Assembly (NCBI GenBank): GCA_964351875.1
Contig: CAYGQC010000001.1
Coordinates: 30,768 to 94,767, forward strand
From: JANSWO01 sp964351875
GTDB lineage: Bacteria; Pseudomonadota; Gammaproteobacteria; Pseudomonadales; Azotimanducaceae
DNA: 64,000 nt
Direction: 5' to 3'
Part shown: positions 34,512-44,080 of the stretch, piece by piece
Layout of the letters: every line of letters starts with the position of its first letter
How positions within the stretch are numbered: position 1 is the first letter of the stretch
The notes under the pieces: generated by a model
Seen by the model: the letters and a program-made list of their open reading frames with translations, nothing else
What the model was told of the DNA's origin: nothing
The model's database searches: none
Made by a program: the position numbers and the translations under genes

Positions 34512-35635
34512 CGCTCACGCTCGGCGAGCGCTTCAAGCGCGTCAACGGCAGCCTCGGCGAGCCGATAAATCTCCGGGTTGTCAGCGAGCGAGCGGGCATT
34601 GCGCTGCCACTGCTCGCGCTTCTCCGATGTAAGTATCTCAACCAACAGGTCGTTGAACTGCGCGGGATCAAACGGTGTCGGGCAGACGAGTCCGCCATCA
34701 CACTCCGCAACATACGGTGCGTAGCCACAGTTGTCTGTCACGAGAACCGGCAGGCCTGCGATCATCGCTTCGAGTATCACCATGCCTGCCGTCTCGTCAT
34801 AAGCAGGCAAAACAAACGCATCCGCTGCCTGCAACCAACGTGGCACATCATCGCGGCCACCGAGAAAGGTCACCCGCGACTGAATGCCCAGGCGCATCAC
34901 CATGCGCTCAAAAGCATCACCCCGATCCTGACCAACAATCACAAGCTTCACTTTGGGGGCAATGTGCTCCGGCAACGTGTGCATGGCGACAAGCAGTCGA
35001 TCGAGTCCCTTCTTGATAAAGCCCGAACCGACGAAAGCAATCAGATGCTCGTCGGGCATAACGGACAGCTCCGCCCGGCACTCCTCGCGCGCGCGCCCGG
35101 ATACTTCGGTCGCTGCCCTGCTGGGATCGATGCCCGGCGGCAGCGGTACAAACCGCTCGGCCTGGGTGCCGTAGTGATGGCTAAACGCTGCCGGCTGCAC
35201 CGGCGAGATTGTGAGTATCAATGTCTTGGCTTCTCGATCAAAGACACTCCTCTCAAAATGCGAGAAGTGTCGATAGCGAGGCGTCAGCCGATAGAACCAC
35301 GAACGCTGGCTACGCGCCTTATCCTCAAAACACGAGTCACCCGCGTAGTACACATCAAGCCCGGGCATCTTGTTCATGCCGAGTACCAGATCAATCTTGT
35401 CCAGGTGCATCTGTTCGGCGAGCCACGGCGCAAATCGGGCATAGCGAACATGGTTGAACACGCCTTCGATGGGCGCGACGGTCACCGAGAAATCCTCGGG
35501 TAGCTCGTCTTCCCAGCGCAGTGTGTAGAAGCGCACTTCATGGCCGCGAGACGCCGCTTCCCGGGCGATCTTCATCGCATCCCGAGGAATGCCACCAAAC
35601 GGAAAGTACTTAAAGAGGCAGATTGCGATGCGCAT
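34508..35635 (-). CDS. waaG: LPS core glycosyltransferase WaaG
   Basis: WaaG adds the first outer-core hexose (glucose in E. coli, GalNAc in Pseudomonas) to heptose II. Its N-terminus MRIAICLFKYFPFGGIPRDAM is followed by RFYTLRWED, and the catalytic C-terminal part has FVGSGFIKKGLDRLL and AYDETAGMVILEAMIAGLPV (EX7E). ATG 35635 gives 375 residues (E. coli 374) and overlaps waaC by 26 nt; the frame is open to 35686. The sugar donor is not deducible. Confidence 0.93.
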   Translation of the reverse strand: MRIAICLFKYFPFGGIPRDAMKIAREAASRGHEVRFYTLRWEDELPEDFSVTVAPIEGVFNHVRYARFAPWLAEQMHLDKIDLVLGMNKMPGLDVYYAGDSCFEDKARSQRSWFYRLTPRYRHFSHFERSVFDREAKTLILTISPVQPAAFSHHYGTQAERFVPLPPGIDPSRAATEVSGRAREECRAELSVMPDEHLIAFVGSGFIKKGLDRLLVAMHTLPEHIAPKVKLVIVGQDRGDAFERMVMRLGIQSRVTFLGGRDDVPRWLQAADAFVLPAYDETAGMVILEAMIAGLPVLVTDNCGYAPYVAECDGGLVCPTPFDPAQFNDLLVEILTSEKREQWQRNARSLADNPEIYRLAEAAVDALEALAERER

Positions 35636-36623
35636 GCATCTGCTCCTGAAGCGCTTGCCACACCCGAGCCGCATCAATCTCCGCAAAACACGGCGGCGCA
35701 GGTCGCTCTTCCGGGTAGCGACATGTGCGCGCCATGCAGGGTGAACAAAATCGATCGCTCGCGAGCACGTCTACGTGCACGCCCTGGGGGCGGGTCAGCG
35801 CCGGATTGGTCGCTCCAAAAACGCTGATCGTCGGCAAACCCATGGCGGCAGCCGCATGGGTCAACCCGGAATCCACACCCGCAACACCGGCGACGCCCGA
35901 CAGCATCTCCAATAACTCGGTGAGGCTGAGCTCTGGCAACACGCTCGCACAGGACAGTCCGTCGGCAATCGCATTCGCCTGCACAAACTCCTGCTCATCA
36001 CCCCAGGGGAGTAGCAGCTCATATCCTGCTTCACCGATGTGTTCTGCCAGGCCACGCCAATACTCCACCGGCCAGGCCTTGCTGCGCCAGGTTGTACCGT
36101 GGAACCCCAGAATCCGTCGGCTGTCGCTGCGAACCCCCGGCAGTCCGAAATTCGCCGGAGTTTCCGGAATCGGATAAGCCAGCGCCTGGGCAAAGAGGCT
36201 TCGAACCCGGTCCACCGCGTGCTGGCCTTTCGCGACGTGAAACCGCCGGTTATAGGCAAAGCTGGCCAGACTCTCTCTGATCGAAGCGCGATCAAGCCCG
36301 GCGACAGGAGTGCCTTTGAGCCATCGGCCGACCCAGGCGCTCTTGATCAGGCCCTGGGCATCGATGACGAGGTCGTAACGCCGCTCACGTAGCTGTGCTT
36401 TGAACGCCACTCGCTCTGCTTTGGTTGCTCGAAGGTCGTGGCGCCAACGCCGGATCGCAATCGCGTGAACCCGATCGACCGCAGGGTGTCGTGCCGGCAA
36501 AGCCGTGAAAGCCTCCTCTGCGACCCAGTCAAAGCGATGGCCATGCGCGGCGGCATCCGTCACTGCCGGCAGCGTGTGCACAATGTCCCCGAGGGACGAC
36601 ATTTTGATGATGAGGACATTCAT
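35610..36623 (-). CDS. waaC: LPS heptosyltransferase I
   Basis: WaaC (GT9) adds the first L,D-heptose to Kdo2-lipid A. The N-terminus is MNVLIIKMSSLGDIVHTLPA, and the C-terminal domain has GVDSGLTHAAAAMGLPTISVFGATNP, the ADP-heptose-binding region. The length of 337 is within the family range. It overlaps waaF by 4 bp upstream and waaG by 26 nt downstream, fitting one polycistronic message. Confidence 0.96.
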   Translation of the reverse strand: MNVLIIKMSSLGDIVHTLPAVTDAAAHGHRFDWVAEEAFTALPARHPAVDRVHAIAIRRWRHDLRATKAERVAFKAQLRERRYDLVIDAQGLIKSAWVGRWLKGTPVAGLDRASIRESLASFAYNRRFHVAKGQHAVDRVRSLFAQALAYPIPETPANFGLPGVRSDSRRILGFHGTTWRSKAWPVEYWRGLAEHIGEAGYELLLPWGDEQEFVQANAIADGLSCASVLPELSLTELLEMLSGVAGVAGVDSGLTHAAAAMGLPTISVFGATNPALTRPQGVHVDVLASDRFCSPCMARTCRYPEERPAPPCFAEIDAARVWQALQEQMHAHRNLPL

Positions 36624-37624
36624 GACAGCGCCAGCGTATCGATGACGCGCGTCGGTGACAGCCGTTGCATGCAGTTATGGTGGCCGAGCGGGCACTCGCG
36701 CTCAAAACAGGGCGCACAATCCATCGGCTCGCTCAGGGCGGTCGCGCGATCGGATAGCGGCGGCGTGTGGGCGGACGAGCTCGACCCGAAGAGCGCCGTC
36801 ACTTTCGATCCGACGGCGCACGCGATGTGCATGAGGCCGGAATCGTTCGTCACCACCGACTCGGCGACGCTCAACAGATCGATGGCGTCCAGCAAGCTGG
36901 TTCGGCCGACGAGGTTCGTCACGCCATGGGCGAGTTCGGCGATTTCATCTGCTGCGCCTCGATCGCCACTAGAGCCCAGGAGCCAGACCTGCCATCCCTC
37001 GGCCAAGGCAGCTCGCGCAACCTGCGCGTAGTGCGCTGCAGGCCAACGTTTCGACGGTCCAAACTCCGCGCCCGGGCACAGCGCCAGGACTGGTCGCTCC
37101 AGATTGATATCGAGCGCCTCGAGGCAAGCGTTAAGGTTGTCTGCATCGACCGTCAGCTCGGGCGATTGCGCCGCCGGCGTATCCGCATCGGCAGCCAGCC
37201 CTAATGCCAGGTAGCGCTGCACCATGAGCGGATAGCGCTCTGTGTCGAGTTTGCGACGATCATTCAGCACGATCAGGCGGGACTCCCCCATCCAACCGGT
37301 GCGCAGCGGGATCTTCGCCCAAAGTGGAATCAGAGCGGACTTGAACGTGTTAGGCAACAGGATCGCCTGTTGGTACTGGCCGCTTCTCAACATCTTACCG
37401 AACGCATAGCGTGTGCCGAGCTCGAGTTGGCCATGACCAAGATTCAGCTCAAACGCCTTGTCGACTGCCGCCATTCGCTGCGCCACCGCCAGCGTTGAAC
37501 GGGGCGCGAGGACATCTACCTCAACCTGACCCGGACGCGCCTTGAGCTGCCGAGCAAGCGGTTCAGCCATGACCATGTCGCCGACCCAGGCCGGCGCCAC
37601 AATCAATATTCGCTGCAACGACAT
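36620..37624 (-). CDS. waaF: LPS heptosyltransferase II
   Basis: WaaF adds heptose II to heptose I of the inner core. Family features are ILIVAPAWVGDMVMAEPLAR at the start, LNDRRKLDTERYPLMVQRY in the middle, and VTNDSGLMHIACAVGSKVTALFGSSS near the C-terminus. It is followed by the paired cysteines CAPCFERECPLGHHNC usual in WaaF. Length 334 residues. It lies 28 bp after ilvE and overlaps waaC by 4 bp. Confidence 0.96.
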   Translation of the reverse strand: MSLQRILIVAPAWVGDMVMAEPLARQLKARPGQVEVDVLAPRSTLAVAQRMAAVDKAFELNLGHGQLELGTRYAFGKMLRSGQYQQAILLPNTFKSALIPLWAKIPLRTGWMGESRLIVLNDRRKLDTERYPLMVQRYLALGLAADADTPAAQSPELTVDADNLNACLEALDINLERPVLALCPGAEFGPSKRWPAAHYAQVARAALAEGWQVWLLGSSGDRGAADEIAELAHGVTNLVGRTSLLDAIDLLSVAESVVTNDSGLMHIACAVGSKVTALFGSSSSAHTPPLSDRATALSEPMDCAPCFERECPLGHHNCMQRLSPTRVIDTLALS

Positions 37625-37652
37625 CGCAGCTATCGCGCCGTACAGCCGGCGC

Positions 37653-38582
37653 TCAGCAGGGGGTCAGCCACTCGCCGTAATCGCTGCGCTGACCGCGAAC
37701 CAGATCGAAGTACGTGCTCTGTAGCTGTTCGGTCACCGGCCCGCGAGCGCCATTGCCGATCTTGCGGCCGTCGATTTCGCGCACCGGCATGACCTCGGCT
37801 GCTGTGCCGGTAAGGAATACCTCATCGGCGATGTACAGCTCATCGCGGGTGATGCGCCGCTCGCGAATATCGATGCCCATATCTTTCGCAAGATGGAATA
37901 CGGTGTCGCGCGTAATGCCATCGAGGCAACTGGTCAGTTCAGGCGTGTGTAGCACGCCGTCGCGCAGCACGAAGATATTCTCGCCGGAACCCTCGGCGAC
38001 ATAGCCTTCAGGGTCGAGCATGAGCGCTTCATCGGCACCACCGGATAGCGCTTCCTGCAGCGCCAGCATCGAATTGGTGTAGTTGCCGACGGATTTGGCT
38101 TTGCACATCGTGATGTTGACGTGGTGCCGGGTGTAGGAAGAAGCGCGCATGACAATGCCCTTCTCCTTGAGCTCCGGGTCCATGTACGACGGCCAGGGCC
38201 ACGCGGCGATGGCAACACGCACCGTCAGGTTGTCCGCGCGCAGCCCCAGGCCTTCCGAGCCGAGAAACACGATCGGCCGCATGTAGCCTTCGTTCAGCTC
38301 GTTGGCGCGAAACACTTCGCGCTGGGCTGCGATCAGCTCTTCCACCGGGAAAGGGATCGTCATGTTCAGGATATGGGCGGATTGGTAGAGGCGCTTGGTG
38401 TGCTCAGCAAGCCGGAAGATGCAGGTTCCGCGGGGCGTGTCGTAGGCACGCACACCTTCGAACACACCCATGCCGTAGTGCAGTGTGTGCGTCAGCACAT
38501 GCACCTGGGCTTCCCGCCATGGCACAAGCTGGCCATCCATCCAGATGAAGCCGTCACGGTCGTCGAGGGTCGGCATATCCAC
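37653..38582 (-). CDS. ilvE: Branched-chain amino acid aminotransferase
   Basis: IlvE is the PLP transaminase for leucine, isoleucine and valine. The PLP lysine lies in KAKSVGNYTNSMLALQEA; FLTGTAAEVMPVREIDGR and YVAEGSGENIFVL are standard. Length is 309 residues. The start is GTG 38582, because AGGAG (38592–38596, minus strand) lies 9 nt upstream; the ATG two codons later would be too far. It is first in the LPS core operon, the same association as in Pseudomonas (waaF–ilvE). Confidence 0.96.
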   Translation of the reverse strand: MDMPTLDDRDGFIWMDGQLVPWREAQVHVLTHTLHYGMGVFEGVRAYDTPRGTCIFRLAEHTKRLYQSAHILNMTIPFPVEELIAAQREVFRANELNEGYMRPIVFLGSEGLGLRADNLTVRVAIAAWPWPSYMDPELKEKGIVMRASSYTRHHVNITMCKAKSVGNYTNSMLALQEALSGGADEALMLDPEGYVAEGSGENIFVLRDGVLHTPELTSCLDGITRDTVFHLAKDMGIDIRERRITRDELYIADEVFLTGTAAEVMPVREIDGRKIGNGARGPVTEQLQSTYFDLVRGQRSDYGEWLTPC

Positions 38583-38599
38583 GGGTCTGTTCTCCTATC

Positions 38600-38630
38600 T
38601 TCTAACTTCTTATTTCTAACTTCTTATTTC
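38600..38630. repeat. 14-nt tandem repeat upstream of ilvE
   Basis: TTCTAACTTCTTAT is repeated perfectly at 38600–38613 and 38614–38627 and begins a third time. It is an A/T-rich purine/pyrimidine-skewed tract in an otherwise GC-rich region, just upstream of the ilvE ribosome site. Confidence 0.85.
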
Positions 38631-38746
38631 TTGGCCATGACTTCTCACGAGCCACAGTCACAAGCGCTGGCCGGGAAAAAGTTGTCTCGACAGCGCTGAT
38701 GCACGCTCGCGCACCCGCCAAAGGCGGAGTTGCTGACTGCAGCTCT

Positions 38747-38774
38747 CGCATACCGACACTATTGTAGCGGTCAA
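38747..38774 (-). promoter_or_regulatory. Candidate sigma-70 promoter for the ilvE–LPS core operon
   Basis: On the minus strand, TTGACC (38769–38774) and TATGCG (38747–38752) are 16 nt apart, about 165 bp before ilvE. The −35 is good, the −10 moderate. Confidence 0.4.
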
Positions 38775-38937
38775 AACGGGGGCGGGGCCGAGGCACACAG
38801 CGCGCCTGGCGCAACAGGTGCCGGCAGGACGGCGCCATTGCACCACAAACGCACCACAAATTCCTGGGGGTTAGCCTCCGAACAGGCCGATTTAGAGAGG
38901 TCGGCGGCATCGGCCCGCCGAGCACTCGCAGCGCGGT

Positions 38938-40770
38938 TCAGGCGTTCTGGGAAGCCGGCGCGACGCGCAGTACTTCGGCGATAGTGGTTATGCCCTCACC
39001 GACCTTTTTAGCGCCAGCCAGCCGCAGCGTGCGCATGCCTTCGCGCATCGCCAGTTTGCGCATCGTGTCCAGGTTCGTGTCACTGGTGACGATGGACTGG
39101 ATGGGCTCGCTCATCGGCAGTAACTCGTACAAGCCGACGCGCCCGAGGTACCCGGTATCGCGGCATTCGAGACAGCCCACGGGCGAGGCAATCTGGGCTG
39201 GGGGTTTCACCTTGTAGGGCTCCGTCAGCAACGCCCATGCCTCGGCGTCGACATCCTCGAACGTCTTGCAGTGTGGGCACAGGGTGCGCACCAGCCGCTG
39301 GGCCATGACGCCGAGCACCGTCGCGCGAATCAGGTGCGCTGGAACGCCCAGATCCAGAAGCCGGGTTACCGCCGTCGGGGCGTCGTTCGTGTGCAAGGTC
39401 GAGATAACCAGGTGGCCGGTGAGGGCCGCCTGAATCGCCATCTCCGCGGTTTCCAGATCGCGAATCTCACCGATCATGATGATGTCCGGGTCCTGGCGCA
39501 GCAGTGCGCGCACGCCGGAGGCAAAGTTCACATCGATATTTGACTGCACCTGCATCTGGTTGAATGCCGGCTCGACCATCTCAATCGGATCTTCAATCGT
39601 GCAGACATTCACCTCGCTGGTCGCGAGCTGCTTGAGCGTCGAGTAGAGCGTCGTGGTTTTACCGGAGCCGGTGGGGCCGGTGACGAGGACAATCCCGTTC
39701 GGCACCGCCGTCATCGATTGCCACCGACGATAGTCTTCACCCACCAGGCCCAGCTCCGAGAAGCTGCGCAGCAAAACGTCCGGATCGAAAATCCGCATCA
39801 CCATCTTTTCGCCAAACGCCGTCGGCAGTGTCGACAGACGAAGCTCGACTTCGTCCTCTTCCGGCGTCTTGGTCTTCACGCGGCCGTCCTGGGGCCGACG
39901 CTTCTCGGCAACATCCATGCGGCCAAGAATCTTCAGCCGGCTGACCACCGCAGCATTCACCGCAGCAGGCAACTCGTAGACATGGTGCAGGATGCCGTCG
40001 ATACGAAATCGGATGAGACCCATATCACGACGCGGCTCGATGTGAATATCCGATGCGCGCTGATCAAAGGCGTACTGCAGCAGCCAGTCCACGATATTGA
40101 CGATATGCGCATCGTTCGCTTCGGGCGATTTGAGCTGGCCCAGCTCAAGCATCTGCTCGAGGTTGGCCACGGAGGACACCGCGAAGCCCGAATCCTGCGC
40201 TTTCGCCACCGACCGGGCCATCGTGTAGAACTCGAGCGTGTAGCGCGAGATGTCGGCGGGACTGGAGACAACGCGCGCAATGCGCCGGCCGCGCAGCGTC
40301 TGGGTGAGCATGCCCTCCCACTGATGCATAAACGGCTGGGAGCTGGTGACCAGGACTTCATCGTCACTGACGGCGAGCACGAGAATTTTGTGCCGTTCGG
40401 CGAACGCGTAGGACATCACCTCGGTTGCGCTGCCGACGTTGATTCCGAGCGGGTCGATGCGCTTGTAAGGCTGACCCGCTTTTTCCGCGAGCCAAAGCGT
40501 TAGCGTTTCGAGATCGAGCTTGTGGTTCGGGTGTTTGCGATTCTCGAATTCCCGGCTGGCGACAATCTCCAGCGGATGCATGGACAGCTCTTTCTTCGTG
40601 CGCGGCGAGATGAGGATATCTTCAGCCTGACGCTGGCTGATATAGCCCTCCTGGACCAGATCGTCGAGCACGCCAGGAAGATCGAGCAGCCGCTCGGGTT
40701 CTTCAAGTCTCGGATCTGTCGCTAAATCGGCCAAAACGCAATCCTGTCGCCCTGCTTCAATGACGAGCAC
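38938..40770 (-). CDS. GspE/PilB-family secretion ATPase (PA5210-like)
   Basis: A 610-residue type II secretion/type IV pilus assembly ATPase. Walker A is LVTGPTGSGKTTTLYSTLKQ (about 348–368). The Asp box (TIEDPIEM), Walker B (IIMIGEIRDLETAEMA) and the His box (HLVISTLHTNDA) follow. A zinc-type CxxC pair is present as CPHC and CLEC. The N-terminal region has the MshE-N-like helical part. It stands alone, without pilin, PilC or secretin genes, like PA5210 in Pseudomonas near argA. The start is GTG. Whether it powers a pilus or secretion machine encoded elsewhere is open. Confidence 0.88.
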   Translation of the reverse strand: MLVIEAGRQDCVLADLATDPRLEEPERLLDLPGVLDDLVQEGYISQRQAEDILISPRTKKELSMHPLEIVASREFENRKHPNHKLDLETLTLWLAEKAGQPYKRIDPLGINVGSATEVMSYAFAERHKILVLAVSDDEVLVTSSQPFMHQWEGMLTQTLRGRRIARVVSSPADISRYTLEFYTMARSVAKAQDSGFAVSSVANLEQMLELGQLKSPEANDAHIVNIVDWLLQYAFDQRASDIHIEPRRDMGLIRFRIDGILHHVYELPAAVNAAVVSRLKILGRMDVAEKRRPQDGRVKTKTPEEDEVELRLSTLPTAFGEKMVMRIFDPDVLLRSFSELGLVGEDYRRWQSMTAVPNGIVLVTGPTGSGKTTTLYSTLKQLATSEVNVCTIEDPIEMVEPAFNQMQVQSNIDVNFASGVRALLRQDPDIIMIGEIRDLETAEMAIQAALTGHLVISTLHTNDAPTAVTRLLDLGVPAHLIRATVLGVMAQRLVRTLCPHCKTFEDVDAEAWALLTEPYKVKPPAQIASPVGCLECRDTGYLGRVGLYELLPMSEPIQSIVTSDTNLDTMRKLAMREGMRTLRLAGAKKVGEGITTIAEVLRVAPASQNA

Positions 40771-40920
40771 TCAATTGAGGACTCACGCGAGCGCCACGCT
40801 TATCGTCACGCCCAGAGCTGCCAACCTATCCACGGGGAACACCCCCAGCAGACAAGAAAAGGCAGTAGATTCGAATACTTAGGCTTTTGCAAGGCAGTAG
40901 CAAGCGGCCACATGCAGTCT

Positions 40921-40948
40921 TTTGACCCGCGTCACAGGCGGGTAGAAT
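40921..40948 (+). promoter_or_regulatory. Candidate promoter upstream of argA
   Basis: TTTGAC (40921–40926) and TAGAAT (40943–40948) are 16 nt apart, ending 75 bp before the argA GTG. The 253-bp gap from the divergent ATPase gene holds nothing else I can identify. Confidence 0.45.
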
Positions 40949-41023
40949 CGCCGCCCGCCCCAGGTGATATCGCGATGTGAGCGGATCGATTCGCACACCA
41001 GCCCGGGCAAGGAGAGCAGCAAC

Positions 41024-42343
41024 GTGCAGGAACATTCCGACAGCCAGAACGACGGACCCACCGCGAGCAGCGACTACGCACGCTGGTTCCGTGGCTCGAC
41101 GCCCTATATTCACACCCATCGCGACAGGACCTTTGTGGTCCTGCTGCCTGGCGAGGCGTGCATCGACGACTACCTCGTCAACATCGTCCACGACCTCGCC
41201 CTGCTCAGCGTCCTCGGGATTCGGCTTATCGTTGTGCATGGCGCTCGCCCCCAGATCGGCGCCGCCCTGCCGGACAGCGAGCTGGTGGAGCACCAACGGG
41301 TTACCAGCGCTGGCGACATGGCCACCATCGTCAGCATTGTCGGCGGGGTCCGCGCGCAAATCGAAGCGCTGTTCAGCATGGGCTTGCCGAATACGCCGCT
41401 GCACAACGTGGGTGTTCGAGTTGCCGGCGGCAACATCGTGCGGGCGCAGCCCGTAGGCATCAAAGGCGGGGTCGATCACCAGCAGACCGGCGAAGTTCGA
41501 AGCATCGATCGAGCACAACTGGACGCCCTGCTGGATGCGCGCGCGATTGTGCTGCTGTCACCGATCGGCTACTCGCCATCGGGCGTTGCCTACAACCTGG
41601 AGGCCAGTGAGCTGGCGGCACGGCTCGCCATTGCCTGCCATGCAGACAAGTTGATCGCCTTCGACGAAAACGGATTCGTGCGCGGCGTCGACAATCAGCG
41701 GCTGCGCGATCTGACCCCACCCGAACTCGTCGCTGCCCTGCCGAGCAATACCGAACGCCAACTGCTTCTGAGCGCCCTGCTCCGAGCGGTGCGCGGCGGT
41801 GTCAGCAAAGCGCACCTGGTTAGCTATGTGCGCGACGGCGCGCTGCTGGAGGAGCTATTTACCGCCGGCGGTGGTGGCAGTCAGATCAGCGAATCGGCCC
41901 ACCGCTCCGTTCGCTCGGCAACGCCGGCCGACCTCGCGGGCATCGCAGAACTGGTCAGGCCGCTTGCAGAATCCGGCTCACTGATCGCCCGTAGCGTCGA
42001 TCAGATCGAACGCGAATTGCATCAGTACCTCGTCGCAGTCGTCGACGGCGTTGTTGTGGGTTGCTGCGCACTGATGCCGTGTGGCGACGATCTCGAACTC
42101 GCCAGCGTCGCGGTGCATAACAGCCAGCGTGGTGACCGCGTTACCGGTACGGCTTTGCTCAAGAGCGCGGAGGAGGCCGCGCGAGCACGCGGCGCAACTC
42201 GCCTCTGGGCGCTGACCACCGCAGCCCGGGACTGGTTTTTAGACAGGGGTTTCCAGGCCGCTTCCGCACAAGATCTGCCGGAGGCGCGCCGGGCCAGCTA
42301 CGACGGTGGCCGCAACTCGGCGGTCTTGTGTAAAGTGCTCTAA
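41024..42343 (+). CDS. argA: N-acetylglutamate synthase (amino-acid acetyltransferase)
   Basis: ArgA catalyses the first step of arginine synthesis, acetylating glutamate from acetyl-CoA. An amino-acid-kinase-like N-terminal domain (about 10–290; LIVVHGARPQIGAAL and the arginine-sensing fold) precedes a GNAT domain (about 300–439; SVAVHNSQRGDRVTGTALL, ending FLDRGFQ). GTG 41024 is preceded by AGGAG at 9-nt spacing and gives 439 residues (E. coli 443); the frame is open 20 codons further upstream. It is probably arginine-repressed, though no ArgR box was recognised. Confidence 0.95.
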   Translation: MQEHSDSQNDGPTASSDYARWFRGSTPYIHTHRDRTFVVLLPGEACIDDYLVNIVHDLALLSVLGIRLIVVHGARPQIGAALPDSELVEHQRVTSAGDMATIVSIVGGVRAQIEALFSMGLPNTPLHNVGVRVAGGNIVRAQPVGIKGGVDHQQTGEVRSIDRAQLDALLDARAIVLLSPIGYSPSGVAYNLEASELAARLAIACHADKLIAFDENGFVRGVDNQRLRDLTPPELVAALPSNTERQLLLSALLRAVRGGVSKAHLVSYVRDGALLEELFTAGGGGSQISESAHRSVRSATPADLAGIAELVRPLAESGSLIARSVDQIERELHQYLVAVVDGVVVGCCALMPCGDDLELASVAVHNSQRGDRVTGTALLKSAEEAARARGATRLWALTTAARDWFLDRGFQAASAQDLPEARRASYDGGRNSAVLCKVL

Positions 42344-42415
42344 ACACGCGAGATACTTCCTTTCAAACAACAACCGGTCGCGCCAGGCGCAGCCGTCAGC
42401 CCGAGAAGCCAGACC

Positions 42416-44080
42416 ATGTCCGATCCGCGCAAGTATTCCTCCGTCATCGTCGACGGCGTTGCCCAGGCACCCAGCCGAGCGATGCTGCACGCGGTGGGCT
42501 TTACCCGCGAAGACTTCAAGAAGCCGCAGATTGGCATCGCTTCCACGTGGAGCAACCTGACGCCGTGCAACATGCACATCAACAAGCTTGCTGAAGAAGC
42601 GGCACGTGGCGCCGACGCGGCGGGGGGTAAAGCAGTCACGTTCAATACCATCACGGTCTCCGATGGCATCTCCATGGGCACGCCCGGCATGCGCTACTCA
42701 CTGGTGTCGCGGGAAGTCATAGCCGACTCAATCGAAACGGTTGTCGGGGCGCAGGGTTTCGACGGTTTTGTTGCTGTCGGCGGCTGCGACAAGAACATGC
42801 CAGGCTGCGCGATGGCTATCGCCCGCCTCGATCGGCCCGCCGTCTTTGTCTACGGCGGCACGATTCAACCGGGCGCTGAACGCCGCGATGTCATCTCCGT
42901 ATTCGAAGCCGTCGGCGGCCACTCCGCAGGCACCGTCACGGACGCTGAGCTGATCGCCGTCGAAGAGACAGCCATTCCGGGCCCCGGCTCCTGCGGCGGC
43001 ATGTACACCGCCAACACCATGGCATCAGCCATCGAGGCGCTGGGACTGTCACTGCCGAACAGCTCGGCCCAGGACGCCATCTCACGTAACAAGGCCGAAG
43101 ATTGTTTTGCCGCAGGCCAGGCCGTATTCAATCTGGTGAACGCGGGCATCAAGCCGTCGGATATTCTCAGTCTTGAGGCGTTCGAGAACGCGATCACCGT
43201 CGTCATCGCACTGGAAGGCTCGACCAACGCGGTTCTGCACCTGCTGGCGATTGCTCACTCCGCCGGCATCCCGCTGTCGCTCGACGATTTCACACGCATC
43301 GGCAAGCGAGTACCCGTTCTCGCCGACATGCGCCCCGCAGGTAAGTACGCGATGAGCGAACTGATCGCGATCGGCGGCATTCAGCCGCTCATGAAGATTC
43401 TGCTCGACGAAGGCCTGCTGCATGGCGACTGCCTGACCGTCACCGGCAAAACCCTCGCTGAGAATCTGGCCGACGTAGCCCCTTATCCGATCGGCCAGGA
43501 AATCATTCGACCGATGGACAACCCCATCAAACCCGACAGCCACCTCGTGATTCTGCGCGGCAACCTGGCACCAGAAGGCGCGGTCGCCAAGATCACCGGC
43601 CACGAGGGGCTGACGTTCGAAGGCACCGCTCGCGTTTTCCACGGCGAGGAGGCCGGCATGGCCGCAATTCTCGACGGCAAAGTGGTGCCAGGCGATGTCG
43701 TCATCATTCGCTACGAGGGCCCCAAGGGCGGGCCGGGCATGCGAGAGATGCTGAGCCCAACCAGCGCGATCAACGGTCGTGGCATGTCGGATCAGGTTGC
43801 GCTCATCACGGATGGCCGCTTCTCCGGTGGCTCGCACGGCTTTGTGATCGGCCATGTCACGCCGGAGGCGTATGACGGCGGTCCAATCGCGCTCGTAGAA
43901 GACGGCGACAAAATCTCCGTTGACGCGGAATCCGCTGAAGTCACGCTGCACGTAGACGATGCGGTTTTGGCCGAACGTAAAAGCCGTTGGACGCGGCCAG
44001 AGCCCTACGCCACTAAAGGCATTCTGTCGAAGTACGCCAAGCTCGTTAGCTCTGCGTCTCTTGGCGCGGTGACCGACTGA
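42416..44080 (+). CDS. ilvD: Dihydroxy-acid dehydratase
   Basis: IlvD dehydrates 2,3-dihydroxy-isovalerate and -methylvalerate in branched-chain amino acid synthesis, using an iron–sulfur cluster. Cluster motifs are GGCDKNMPGC and GPGSCGGMYTANTM, with the earlier SNLTPCNMH. At 554 residues it is the shorter form (E. coli 616). It lies 72 bp after argA on the same strand; ilvE is about 4 kb away on the other strand. A 349-codon antisense frame across this gene is a codon-bias shadow. Confidence 0.97.
   Translation: MSDPRKYSSVIVDGVAQAPSRAMLHAVGFTREDFKKPQIGIASTWSNLTPCNMHINKLAEEAARGADAAGGKAVTFNTITVSDGISMGTPGMRYSLVSREVIADSIETVVGAQGFDGFVAVGGCDKNMPGCAMAIARLDRPAVFVYGGTIQPGAERRDVISVFEAVGGHSAGTVTDAELIAVEETAIPGPGSCGGMYTANTMASAIEALGLSLPNSSAQDAISRNKAEDCFAAGQAVFNLVNAGIKPSDILSLEAFENAITVVIALEGSTNAVLHLLAIAHSAGIPLSLDDFTRIGKRVPVLADMRPAGKYAMSELIAIGGIQPLMKILLDEGLLHGDCLTVTGKTLAENLADVAPYPIGQEIIRPMDNPIKPDSHLVILRGNLAPEGAVAKITGHEGLTFEGTARVFHGEEAGMAAILDGKVVPGDVVIIRYEGPKGGPGMREMLSPTSAINGRGMSDQVALITDGRFSGGSHGFVIGHVTPEAYDGGPIALVEDGDKISVDAESAEVTLHVDDAVLAERKSRWTRPEPYATKGILSKYAKLVSSASLGAVTD

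Larger units (their letters stand above)
38583..38937. other. 355-bp non-coding region between the secretion ATPase stop and ilvE start
   Basis: It holds the ilvE ribosome site, the 14-nt repeat and a candidate promoter, on the minus strand. A tiny four-codon frame (ATG GCC AAG AAA TAA) is not rich in branched-chain codons, so I see no classical attenuation leader. No terminator hairpin is evident for the upstream ATPase gene. Confidence 0.5.
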
